In this document: positions 10,401 through 17,785 of the stretch, one piece after another
Layout: the number at the start of each line of letters is the position of its first letter
Numbering within the stretch: position 1 is the stretch's first letter
Source of the DNA: FW021-bin31 sp964647485
GTDB lineage: Bacteria > Bacteroidota > Bacteroidia > Chitinophagales > Chitinophagaceae
NCBI GenBank assembly: GCA_964647485.1
Contig: CAZYHV010000006.1
Coordinates: 77,076-141,075, forward strand
Length of the DNA: 64,000 nt
Direction: 5' to 3'
Made by a program: the position numbers and the translations under genes
The notes under the pieces: model-generated
What the model was told of the DNA's origin: nothing
Databases searched by the model: none
What the model saw: only the letters and a program-made list of their open reading frames with translations

Positions 10401-10805
10401 ACCAATGAACCTACGCAGGCACTTTACTACAATGACCAGGATCCCGCTATGATTTTTTATCAGGGATTGGCATGGTTAAAGTTGGGTAGAGAAAAAAAGG
10501 CAAAAGAACACTTTGAAAATCTTATAGATTATGGGAAAATACATCTAAACAAAAAAGCAGAAATGGACTTCTTTGCTGTTTCTCTTCCGGATTTATCTGT
10601 TTTTGAACCGGACATAGAAAAGCGAAATAAGGAGCATTGTCATTATCTCATGGGGTTAGGATATTTAGGGATGAAGAATATACCTCAGGCTGAAAAGCAC
10701 TTCAAAGAGGTCTTGAAAATGAATACGAGTTTTCAAGGGATAGTTCTCCGGTTATTGGGACTTTCAATGGATGGATACGGTTTCTTCCGGAGGATGAACG
10801 AGTAA
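7428..10805 (+). CDS. DUF5107 protein with TPR repeats
   Basis: A 1125-residue protein without signal peptide, therefore likely cytoplasmic. Residues about 20-350 form the DUF5107 region, with VMILPELGGRIQMAYDK, GGIEFNWPQHHRP and LWTWGAGDFGRRWDRH; these resemble the beta-sandwich of aldose-1-epimerase-like and glycosidase accessory folds. From about residue 480 to the end there are many TPR units (for example CNNALGLWYLKHGQFTKAEP and AHRNLGIAYYNKLNAPDRAL). DUF5107-TPR proteins commonly neighbour sugar transporters and glycosidases, and here the gene follows an MFS porter, but the biochemical role is not established to my knowledge. The last 42 bases overlap the 3' end of the convergent peptidase gene. 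Confidence 0.8.
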   Translation: MQNVKVWGEKVAILTYKVGQPNKNPMFLEKRVYQGSSGVVYPYPVIDKVFDEKEEKEYVALFLENEYLKVMILPELGGRIQMAYDKTNDYHFIYYNHVIKPALVGLTGPWISGGIEFNWPQHHRPSTFNPVDYTIEENDDGSKTVWVNETEIMFHTKGMAGITLYPDCAYLEITGKLYNRTLFPQTFLWWANPAVQVDDKYRLVFPPDVNAVYDHGKRDVSSFPIATGTYYKVDYAPGTDISRYTNIPVPTSYMAVDSDFDFVGGYDQGKNAGILHVADHHISPGKKLWTWGAGDFGRRWDRHLTDPDKKGEYPPYIEIMTGVYTDNQPDFSWLMPNEKRQFKQYFLPYKDVGYVKNANKEAAVNLEIMDQPSDRKGKKIIVQVYVTSKQKDVHIILKNKSNVLFDETADLSPASSFKKEIIGKNVVKDQISLDVIDQEGRKLVDYKPVVREEEAIPKPARAIGMPARIKTNEELYLAGLHLEQYRHATFSAVRYYKEALSRDSSDVRCNNALGLWYLKHGQFTKAEPYFHKAIDKLIRHNPNPYDGEPYYNLGLCLSYLERWDEAYEAFYKACWNAAWQDNAYLQLAYIDCRKEDWNKALKHVEHALSRNYHGMKARHLKAILLRKTDKIKDAEKWIEETLSIDLFDFGSINEKVKLLACKKQKEQAEREEKELWTLMRDWEQSYIEIAIDYACAGLYKEAVSWLLGIKHSSYPMVHYYLACYFSKIGRVKDKEEALRQGAQLSPDRVFPNRLEDILVLQWVIKENKTDYKAAYYLGNLWYDKRQYEEAIQCWEQSVSVYDKFPTAHRNLGIAYYNKLNAPDRALLAYEKAFDSDPGDARILFELDQLYKRNNRPVEERLAFLEKHSSIVRERDDLYIEYVTLHNLLGNYDTALQLLEGRNFHPWEGGEGKVIKQYVYTKKALAKKALEEGSYDVAIQLLEEAQVYPENLGEGKLYVAQENDIFYALGCVYEAKGQTSQAREYWESATEGTNEPTQALYYNDQDPAMIFYQGLAWLKLGREKKAKEHFENLIDYGKIHLNKKAEMDFFAVSLPDLSVFEPDIEKRNKEHCHYLMGLGYLGMKNIPQAEKHFKEVLKMNTSFQGIVLRLLGLSMDGYGFFRRMNE

Positions 10806-13040
10806 GTTTTGAACAAAATAGTTCCAACGTTTTTTCCGAACATATTTTTGATAAGTTGCCGGGTAACCGTGATGAGCGCTGGGAATAATAAGCAAATCAA
10901 AATATTTATGAGCTTTGATGAGGGCTTCGCTTAACTTAAAGGTCTCCATAGGATTGACATTTTCATCTAGGCCTCCATGAATAAGGAGTAATTTTCCTTT
11001 TAATTGTGGCGCCATGGTGATATTAGACTGTTGCTGGTATATGGAGTCGACAGGCCAGCCTACAAACATTTCCGGCCACCAGGCTTTTTCTATACGCCAG
11101 TCATGATCTCCCGACTCTGCGACAGCTACTTTATAACAATCGTTAAACGCCATCAGCGCATGAGCGGCGTCATATCCCCCGGCCGAATGACCATAAATCC
11201 CTACCCGGGAGGTGTCTATCCAGGAATAGGTATTCCCGAGTTGCCGGATGGCTAAAACATGATCTTTCAGGTTCTGTCCTATATTTTTGTAGGATCGGTT
11301 GTGAAAAGCTTTTGAACGCCCGGCAGAGCCCATTCCATCCACTTGCATAACAATAAACCCTAATTCGGCTAAGGCCTGGGCAGAGGAATAGAAGGAATAC
11401 AAGCCCTTGGAAAAGGTGTTGGGAAAAACATAGGTTTGGGGACCGGTGTAAGAATAATCGATGATAGGATAAGATTTATTCGGATCAAAATGAGTAGGTT
11501 TCCATAAAGCACTATAAATAGTGGTCTTATGATCTCTTGCCGTAGCGGTAAAAACCTGGGGAGGATGCCAGCCCAGGTGAAGCAAATCTTTGATATCGGT
11601 GCTATCTATTCTCATAAGAATGTGGCCGTCGGCGGTACGCCTGAGTAAAGAAACTGTTGGATGCGTGGCTGTAGAACGATTATCCACAAAATATTGATGA
11701 TTGGGAGACAGGGCGATGTCATGATTTTGAGGTTCCGGGGTCAACGAAGTGAGACCACTCCCATCAAAATGGACTTTATGAAAAGATTGGAAATAAGGAT
11801 TGACTGTTGCTTTTTTGCCGGAAGCTGTAAAATAAATTTCCTTTTGAGCATTGTCTATAGCCAGTATCTTATGAACCACAAATGATCCTTCCGTTACAGG
11901 ATGAACCTTTCCGGACGACCAGTCTAAACGATAAATTTGATTCCAACCACTCTTTTCAGAAGTAAAAAAAGCAATGTTTTGATGGGCTAAATAATGAAAT
12001 TGAACCTTGTTTTCTACATACGTTTTAGAAGTATCCGAAAAAAGCGTGCGCACTTTTCCAGTTTCAGGTTGCACTTCAATGATATCCATCCTTTTATATC
12101 CCCTGTGGTAGTATAGTCCGTAAAGATGTTTGCTGTCTTTGGTCCAGTGGAGGTTAATGCCCATGTAATGGGGTGAAGCCGGTAGGTCAATCTTTGTTAT
12201 TTTATGGGTGTGCACATCAAAAATAACAGGGATATATTTCACGTCGTTGGTATCTCCGGGAGATGCCCTGTAGTAAGACAAAAGAGCAGGACGGTACAAC
12301 GTATCTATCGCCCAATTCAATAAATACATCTTCTCTCCTTTCCGGGCATCCATAATCTGAGTAAGGATTTTTTGACTGTTGGGAGACCATTGTGCTGTAA
12401 AGTGGGGCTGAGGAGATTGATTTTCTCCTTTCATCAGATCACCCCAGCCGTAATAGCTGCCATAGATATAGTATTTTGTCCCATCTGTAGTTAATGGGGT
12501 ATTGGTTTGCGTCTGAAGATTTTTGAGATAGAGGTTATCCTGTTTGAGAAAAATTTGATATTGATGATTAGGAGAAGTGCTTGTCTTTCTATTTTTTGAA
12601 GGTCTGAAAGGCCTTTTTATAGATTGAATCGTATAGTCGGGGAAGTCCATCCGGTAAGTTCTTCTCCGGAAAGTAAAGGTAGCCCGGTTGGGGTTTGATA
12701 TCCTTAGATTGGAAATATGAAGCTGACGGGCAGTAATTTTCTGGTGGGTGAAAGCGCTTAAACTGTCGGCGAGGCGTTTCCGGTGGAAGGTAGGCCGTTT
12801 GGTGAAATCTGAGAGGGAGACAGTGAAATACCGCATCCCGGATCTGGTTTTGGCATGATAAAAAAAGGCAGCTCCTCCTCTTATCCATTGCGGTTGCACC
12901 CGGAGGTGATAAACATGCCGGTATAATTGACTTCGGGTCATTTGTGCAGCTTGGTGATAAGCCGAATCGGAAGGTTTCCCCGGATGAGAATGACCAAATA
13001 ATAGAAAGAAACTGAATAAAAGTACAGAAAAGACAGACAT
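10764..13040 (-). CDS. S9 family (DPP-IV/prolyl oligopeptidase-type) serine peptidase
   Basis: A 758-residue exported peptidase (hydrophobic signal within the first 17 residues). Residues about 90-480 match the DPP-IV-type beta-propeller (phrases such as SPNHQYQIFLKQDNLYLKNL); residues about 500-750 are the alpha/beta hydrolase domain. The triad is readable: Ser619 in YGHSAGGY, Asp692 in HGGLDENVNP, and His723/His724 in PSAHHGYP. Family members remove N-terminal dipeptides, often ahead of proline, in the periplasm. It is the only antisense gene in the first 47 kb, is transcribed toward the DUF5107 gene and ends inside it. It shares a divergent promoter region with the GH127-type gene. Its link to glycan use is unclear; it may simply be an inserted housekeeping gene. 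Confidence 0.92.
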   Translation of the reverse strand: MSVFSVLLFSFFLLFGHSHPGKPSDSAYHQAAQMTRSQLYRHVYHLRVQPQWIRGGAAFFYHAKTRSGMRYFTVSLSDFTKRPTFHRKRLADSLSAFTHQKITARQLHISNLRISNPNRATFTFRRRTYRMDFPDYTIQSIKRPFRPSKNRKTSTSPNHQYQIFLKQDNLYLKNLQTQTNTPLTTDGTKYYIYGSYYGWGDLMKGENQSPQPHFTAQWSPNSQKILTQIMDARKGEKMYLLNWAIDTLYRPALLSYYRASPGDTNDVKYIPVIFDVHTHKITKIDLPASPHYMGINLHWTKDSKHLYGLYYHRGYKRMDIIEVQPETGKVRTLFSDTSKTYVENKVQFHYLAHQNIAFFTSEKSGWNQIYRLDWSSGKVHPVTEGSFVVHKILAIDNAQKEIYFTASGKKATVNPYFQSFHKVHFDGSGLTSLTPEPQNHDIALSPNHQYFVDNRSTATHPTVSLLRRTADGHILMRIDSTDIKDLLHLGWHPPQVFTATARDHKTTIYSALWKPTHFDPNKSYPIIDYSYTGPQTYVFPNTFSKGLYSFYSSAQALAELGFIVMQVDGMGSAGRSKAFHNRSYKNIGQNLKDHVLAIRQLGNTYSWIDTSRVGIYGHSAGGYDAAHALMAFNDCYKVAVAESGDHDWRIEKAWWPEMFVGWPVDSIYQQQSNITMAPQLKGKLLLIHGGLDENVNPMETFKLSEALIKAHKYFDLLIIPSAHHGYPATYQKYVRKKRWNYFVQNLLVHPPEETVSIH

Positions 13041-13051
13041 TGATTTTTTCT

Positions 13052-13059
13052 CAAAATTA
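13052..13059 (-). promoter_or_regulatory. Bacteroidota -7 promoter element for the S9 peptidase
   Basis: Read on the minus strand this is TAATTTTG, an exact TAnnTTTG element, 11 bases before the peptidase ATG. That would give a very short leader. The -33 TTTG box is not clear. Confidence 0.5.
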
Positions 13060-13091
13060 AAACTTTAGAAGGAAAATAGAAATAAAAATTG

Positions 13092-13099
13092 TATATTTG
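13092..13099 (+). promoter_or_regulatory. Bacteroidota -7 promoter element for the GH127-type gene
   Basis: TATATTTG matches the TAnnTTTG consensus exactly, 40 bases before the ATG at 13140. Together with 13052-13059 it makes a divergent promoter pair in a 99-base gap. Confidence 0.6.
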
Positions 13100-13139
13100 A
13101 CAATATAAATAATCCCCCTATCATTAAAAACACGGTTTT

Positions 13140-15605
13140 ATGTTTATTTCTATACTAAAGAAAACGGGTCTTTTTTTATTGATAAGTCTGTTGTTTAGTG
13201 GTTTTATGGGGATGCGGGTAGATCCCCTTTCTGAGTCTGTTGGAAAGGTACCCCATCTTTCCAAAGATTATCCTATACAGCCGGTTCCGTTTAATCAAGT
13301 TCATTTTACGGATAAGTTTTGGAAACCAAGGATTGATAAGATGTTTACCGTGACTCTTCCTCATGAATTGGCAGAGTTGAAGAGCACCGGGAGAGATAAG
13401 AATTTCATACTGGCAGCGGAGACGATGGCTACGAAAGCAGATACTGCCAATTTCTGTACAAAATACCCTTTTGATGATACGGATTTATATAAAGTGATTC
13501 AAGGGATTAGTTATCTGTTACAAATTCATCCGGATGCGGCTTTAAAAGCAAGCATGGATAGTTTAATAAATTTGATTGCAGCGGCACAGGAACCGGATGG
13601 GTATTTATATACAGCACGAACGGTTAATCCATTGCGTACGCCTGATTGGTCAGGATCTCATCGTTGGGAAAAAGTGGAGAAGCTGAGCCATGAGCTTTAT
13701 TGTTCAGGGCATTTGTTTCAGGCTGCTGCCGCCAATTATGTGTCTACCGGCGATAAAAAGCTTTTAAAAGTAGCTACCCGAAATGCGGATTTGCTGGATA
13801 GCACCTTTGGATGGGGGAAATTGGAAAAGTATCCGGGACATCCGGAGGTCGCCCTGGGACTGGTAAGTTTATATCGGGTAACGGGGAAAAAGAAATATTT
13901 GGAGTTAGCAAAATTCTTCCTGGATGTTCGCGGACCGGGAGGAAATGCTTATGAGCAAGCACAGAAAAAAGTGGTGGATCAGAGAAAAGCAGTGGGTCAT
14001 GCTGTACGAGCAGGATATCTGTATGCTTCCATGGCGGATGTATCTGCATTAACAGGAGATAGCGCATATTTACATGCGGATAATGCAATTTGGAAAGATA
14101 TTGTTTCTTCTCAAATATATGTGACGGGAGGTATTGGAGCAACGAGTAATGGTGAAGCCTTCGGTGATCCTTATCAGCTCCCTAATATGACGGCTTATAA
14201 TGAAACTTGTGCTTCTATTGCCAATGTCTATTTTAATCAACGTATGTTTTTGAGTCATGGAGAAGGAAAGTATTATGATGTTTTGGAACGTACCTTATAT
14301 AATGCCTTGTTGTCGGGACTTTCCCTGAAAGGGGATCAATTCTTTTATCCTAATCCGTTAGAATCCTCGGGTCAGTATCAGAGAAGTGATTGGTTTGGAT
14401 GCTCCTGTTGTCCGACGAACCTGGCTCGGTTTATTCCTGTGGTGGGAAGTTATTTTTATGCCACGAAAGGGAATGAAGTTTTTGTTAATCTCTATGGAGC
14501 CAATAAAGCAAAGATTCATTTATCTGATCAGACTCTCCGCTTAGAACAAAAGACCGATTATCCACGTTCAGGAGATATTACTATTGCCGTAAATCCGAAA
14601 AAGAAGGCAGACTTTCAGATAAAATTACGGATTCCGGGTTGGGCTGTAGATCGACCTATCCCCAGTGATTTATATACCTTTGAAGGGAAACAAAAAACAA
14701 CGGAAAGTTATTCTATAAGCTTAAACGGGAAAGAGATTCATCCGAAATTAGAAGAGGGATATCTGGTACTCCAAAGAACCTGGAAGAAAGGAGATAGCAT
14801 CAATTTACATCTCCCAATGCAGGTGCAGGTCGTTCATGCAAATCCTAAAGTTAAGGATGATCAGGCTAAGATAACCTTAGAACGAGGACCATTAGTTTAT
14901 TGTTTAGAAGGTCCTGATAATCCTGATGATAAAGTATTAAATATGATTATCGATCCGCAGCAAAGTTTTAAAACGGATTATCAAAAACAGTTATTAGATG
15001 GGATTACCGTAATCAATGGAAAAGGAAAGACCCTCAGACGAACAATGGATGGAGGAATAAAAACGAATCCCGTTCGTTTTACTGCCATCCCCTATTATAC
15101 TTGGGCAAATAGAGGAGGTCATGAAATGACCGTCTGGATTCCCACTGAAAAAAGTAGGGCTCGCCCTACTCCTGCACCTACTATCGCTTTTGAAAGTCAA
15201 GTGTCCTCTTCCCGTCCAACAAAGGATTTGAAGGCGGTCAAAGATCAGCTTTTACCTAAAAATTCCAATGATCATTCTGTTTTGTATTATCATTGGTGGC
15301 CGAAAAAGGATACCCTGGTTTGGATCGAGTATCAATTTAATCAGCCTCATACCATTTCTTCTTCAAAAGTATATTGGTATGATGATAGTCAGAGCGGTGG
15401 AGGATGTAAAGTCCCGGATAAGTGGGAATTGTTGTATGAAAAAGACGGAAAATGGCTTCCGGTGAAAAATATAGATGAGTATGGTACGAAAAGGGATCAA
15501 ACGAATAAAGTCTCTTTTAAAAAAGTAAAAACATCGGCCTTGAAAATGAAGATTCAGCTGAAGAAAAAATATTCTACGGGAATATATGAATGGGCCGTTG
15601 AATAG
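13140..15605 (+). CDS. GH127/GH146-type beta-L-arabinofuranosidase
   Basis: An 821-residue exported enzyme with an N-terminal hydrophobic signal. Residues about 50-470 form the alpha/alpha barrel, with NFILAAE, EPDGYLYTARTVNP, KLSHELYCSGHLFQAA and YVTGGIGATSNGEAFG. The zinc-cysteine catalytic centre known from Bifidobacterium HypBA1 is recognisable: Glu355 and Cys357 in AYNETCAS, and Cys423/Cys424 in GCSCCPTN, Cys423 being the likely nucleophile. A C-terminal discoidin-like beta domain (about 700-821, WELLYEKDGKWLPV) is as in GH146 enzymes of Bacteroides. GH127/GH146 enzymes release beta-L-arabinofuranose from plant glycans such as arabinans, pectins and extensins. It probably has its own promoter. 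GH146 is slightly favoured by length and the C-terminal module. Confidence 0.88.
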   Translation: MFISILKKTGLFLLISLLFSGFMGMRVDPLSESVGKVPHLSKDYPIQPVPFNQVHFTDKFWKPRIDKMFTVTLPHELAELKSTGRDKNFILAAETMATKADTANFCTKYPFDDTDLYKVIQGISYLLQIHPDAALKASMDSLINLIAAAQEPDGYLYTARTVNPLRTPDWSGSHRWEKVEKLSHELYCSGHLFQAAAANYVSTGDKKLLKVATRNADLLDSTFGWGKLEKYPGHPEVALGLVSLYRVTGKKKYLELAKFFLDVRGPGGNAYEQAQKKVVDQRKAVGHAVRAGYLYASMADVSALTGDSAYLHADNAIWKDIVSSQIYVTGGIGATSNGEAFGDPYQLPNMTAYNETCASIANVYFNQRMFLSHGEGKYYDVLERTLYNALLSGLSLKGDQFFYPNPLESSGQYQRSDWFGCSCCPTNLARFIPVVGSYFYATKGNEVFVNLYGANKAKIHLSDQTLRLEQKTDYPRSGDITIAVNPKKKADFQIKLRIPGWAVDRPIPSDLYTFEGKQKTTESYSISLNGKEIHPKLEEGYLVLQRTWKKGDSINLHLPMQVQVVHANPKVKDDQAKITLERGPLVYCLEGPDNPDDKVLNMIIDPQQSFKTDYQKQLLDGITVINGKGKTLRRTMDGGIKTNPVRFTAIPYYTWANRGGHEMTVWIPTEKSRARPTPAPTIAFESQVSSSRPTKDLKAVKDQLLPKNSNDHSVLYYHWWPKKDTLVWIEYQFNQPHTISSSKVYWYDDSQSGGGCKVPDKWELLYEKDGKWLPVKNIDEYGTKRDQTNKVSFKKVKTSALKMKIQLKKKYSTGIYEWAVE

Positions 15606-15811
15606 AAAATAAAGGCTTAAAAAAATAGTGACAAAGACTCAATAAAGAGACATGAAGATATAATTATAAAAACAATACGAATTTGTCCCCCTCTGTTTTG
15701 GCTCTCCCTCATGTACCTTACCCTAAAATTGGGGAAAATGAATGCAGGTGCCAAAAGCGTTAAAGAGGAGGGGGGATTCCTTTTGAGATATTGATTCAAA
15801 CAAGATTACTT

Positions 15812-16399
15812 ATGTCAAAGATAAAGATAGGTTCTTTAATACAGCGAATATCATTATTCGACGATCAACAAGCCTTTAAGGAGTTGTTTTGGCATTATTA
15901 TGATGATCTGTTTTATTTTTCTCGCTCTTTGGTGGGAAGTAAAGAAGTCGCAGAAGAAATAGTTGAAGATATCTTTGTGAATGTATGGAAGAAAAGAGAA
16001 GAGATGGGGGAAATTGAAAACCTGAAAGTCTATCTATATGTCTCTGTGAAGAACCGGTCATATAATTATCTGGAAAGGAATAAAAATCAATATTTACAAG
16101 ATATAAATGCTGTAGAAGAATCACTTCTGAGTCATTATCCCGATCCGGAAGATATTTTATTTACTGCGGAGTTGAAAAAGGTTTTTGATGAAGCTATAAT
16201 TAATCTCCCCCCTCAATGTCAACGTGTATATAAGCTGGTGAAATTGGATGGTCTCCGTTATAAAGAAGTCGCTACCATACTCGATATCTCTCCTCGTACA
16301 GTAGAAAACCATGTGGCTAAGGCGCTGAAGAAAATAGCTTCAAAAGTTAAAGTGTATCTTTCTGCTTCCTTTTTTATGGATACGGATTCCTCCAAATAA
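15812..16399 (+). CDS. ECF sigma factor (FecI-like)
   Basis: A 195-residue ECF sigma-70 factor. Region 2 is at about 25-85 (FKELFWHYYDDLFYFS, EEIVEDIFVNVWKKR) and region 4 at about 130-180 (LPPQCQRVYKLVKLDGLRYKEVA followed by the HTH segment ISPRTVENHVAKALKK). The ATG at 15812 is preferred over a TTG at 15791. Its partner anti-sigma gene starts 81 bases after its stop, and an STN-domain SusC lies directly behind that. This is the standard Bacteroidota trans-envelope signalling set, so this sigma probably drives the PUL promoters when the SusC senses its glycan. Confidence 0.95.
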   Translation: MSKIKIGSLIQRISLFDDQQAFKELFWHYYDDLFYFSRSLVGSKEVAEEIVEDIFVNVWKKREEMGEIENLKVYLYVSVKNRSYNYLERNKNQYLQDINAVEESLLSHYPDPEDILFTAELKKVFDEAIINLPPQCQRVYKLVKLDGLRYKEVATILDISPRTVENHVAKALKKIASKVKVYLSASFFMDTDSSK

Positions 16400-16480
16400 T
16401 AAATTTTTCTTTCTTAAACAGATCCGAAGTAGGGGATTTTTCTTTTTCCTGTGTCCTATTGAATAGAAGTATCAATATAA

Positions 16481-17617
16481 ATGGCACAAGACAAGCTTTG
16501 GATATTATTAGGAAAACAATTAAGTGGGGAAATCTCTGAAGAAGAAAGAGTCCTCCTGCACGAATTGATTAAGGAAGAGGATGGAGACTTGTCTTTTTTT
16601 ATAGAGCTATTAGAAGAAGATTGGAAAAGGGGCAAAAAGTTGAACCTAAAAAATCATGAGCAGGAATTGAATAATCATTGGGCTCATTTGTCTGATCGCT
16701 TATTCGATCAGGAGAAAAATGATTTTAATGCTGTGAATGAGGAAAAGGAAGAACGATCAGGGAGAAAGAAGCATAGGAGGTGGTATGTTTTGGCAGCGTC
16801 AATTTTACTACTGTTGGGGATTTCCATATTTTACTACTATCAAGGCACTTCTACTGTCTTTCCGAGAGGGGAAAAGATTAGTGTAGAAAATGGAACAAAG
16901 AAAAAGGTGATTTTGCCGGATAGTACTGTTGTTTGGTTGAATGCAGGAAGTACTTTGACTTACAATGGAGGGTTTGGGAAGGAAAATAGAATGGTTTGGC
17001 TCAGCGGAGAAGGATGCTTTGATGTGGCAAAAGATGCTTCTCTTCCTTTTAAAGTATACACTTCCGATATTACCGTAAAAGTATTGGGTACTGTTTTTAA
17101 TATCAGAGCTTATCAGGATGAATCAAAGGTTCAGACCACCTTGTTGAGTGGTAAAATACAAGTTTTACTTGATCAGAAAAAAGGAGAGAAGGTGGTTTTA
17201 TTCCCGAAAGAGAAACTGACGGTACATGCTTCGAATATGCATCGAGCAGTTGATGCCGATGTAAAATATGAAGAGAAGAAGAAAAAGTTACCGCTCATAG
17301 CTCATCAACCCATTCAAAATAAGATGAAATATCAGGTATCTAAACTGTCCCTAAATTCAAAAGATAGTTCCTTTTTTACCGAAACAGCCTGGATAGAAAA
17401 TAAGGTGGCTTTTGTCAATGAAAGCTTTAAGGAAGTGGCAAAGAAAATGGACAGAAAATATGATACGCATATTATTTTTAAGGATCAAGATTTAGAAAAG
17501 GTGGTGATGACAGGTATTTTTAAGAAAGAAAAAATAGGAGAAGCTTTGCAGGTATTGCAATTACTGACTCCTTTTCATTATAAAATAAAACAGGATAGTA
17601 TATATTTATTTAAATGA
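16481..17617 (+). CDS. FecR-type anti-sigma factor
   Basis: A 378-residue single-pass inner-membrane protein. The cytoplasmic part (1-100) contains the anti-sigma region; a membrane segment lies at about 105-120 (WYVLAASILLLLGISIFYYY); the periplasmic FecR domain follows (about 130-230; RGEKISVENGTKKKVILPDS, VWLSGEGCFDV, VKVLGTVFNIRAY). The C-terminal region (about 310-378) ends with the DUF4974-like part that contacts the STN domain of the receptor. It holds the sigma factor of the preceding gene inactive until the SusC at 17786 signals. Confidence 0.95.
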   Translation: MAQDKLWILLGKQLSGEISEEERVLLHELIKEEDGDLSFFIELLEEDWKRGKKLNLKNHEQELNNHWAHLSDRLFDQEKNDFNAVNEEKEERSGRKKHRRWYVLAASILLLLGISIFYYYQGTSTVFPRGEKISVENGTKKKVILPDSTVVWLNAGSTLTYNGGFGKENRMVWLSGEGCFDVAKDASLPFKVYTSDITVKVLGTVFNIRAYQDESKVQTTLLSGKIQVLLDQKKGEKVVLFPKEKLTVHASNMHRAVDADVKYEEKKKKLPLIAHQPIQNKMKYQVSKLSLNSKDSSFFTETAWIENKVAFVNESFKEVAKKMDRKYDTHIIFKDQDLEKVVMTGIFKKEKIGEALQVLQLLTPFHYKIKQDSIYLFK

Positions 17618-17683
17618 GCCATCGGTGTATATTGGAATCCTCCGATTATCGGAAAGAACCCCTTGACAGGCTCAGGATAAAAA

Positions 17684-17705
17684 AGGAAGAGCAGCCACTC
17701 TTCCT
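17684..17705 (+). terminator. 8-bp hairpin between FecR and SusC genes
   Basis: AGGAAGAG (17684-17691) and CTCTTCCT (17698-17705) pair perfectly around a 6-base loop. No T-tract follows, so it may be a leader hairpin or processing site rather than a true terminator. Just upstream, 17662-17678, is the word CTTGACAGGCTCAGGAT, which resembles short intergenic repeats seen in other genomes. Confidence 0.4.
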
Positions 17706-17785
17706 CATAAAGGTTCTATCATTCATGGAGCAGGTAGTTATTAAAGAAAATTCCTGCTTTGATTTTTAACCCTCAAATCAAAGGT

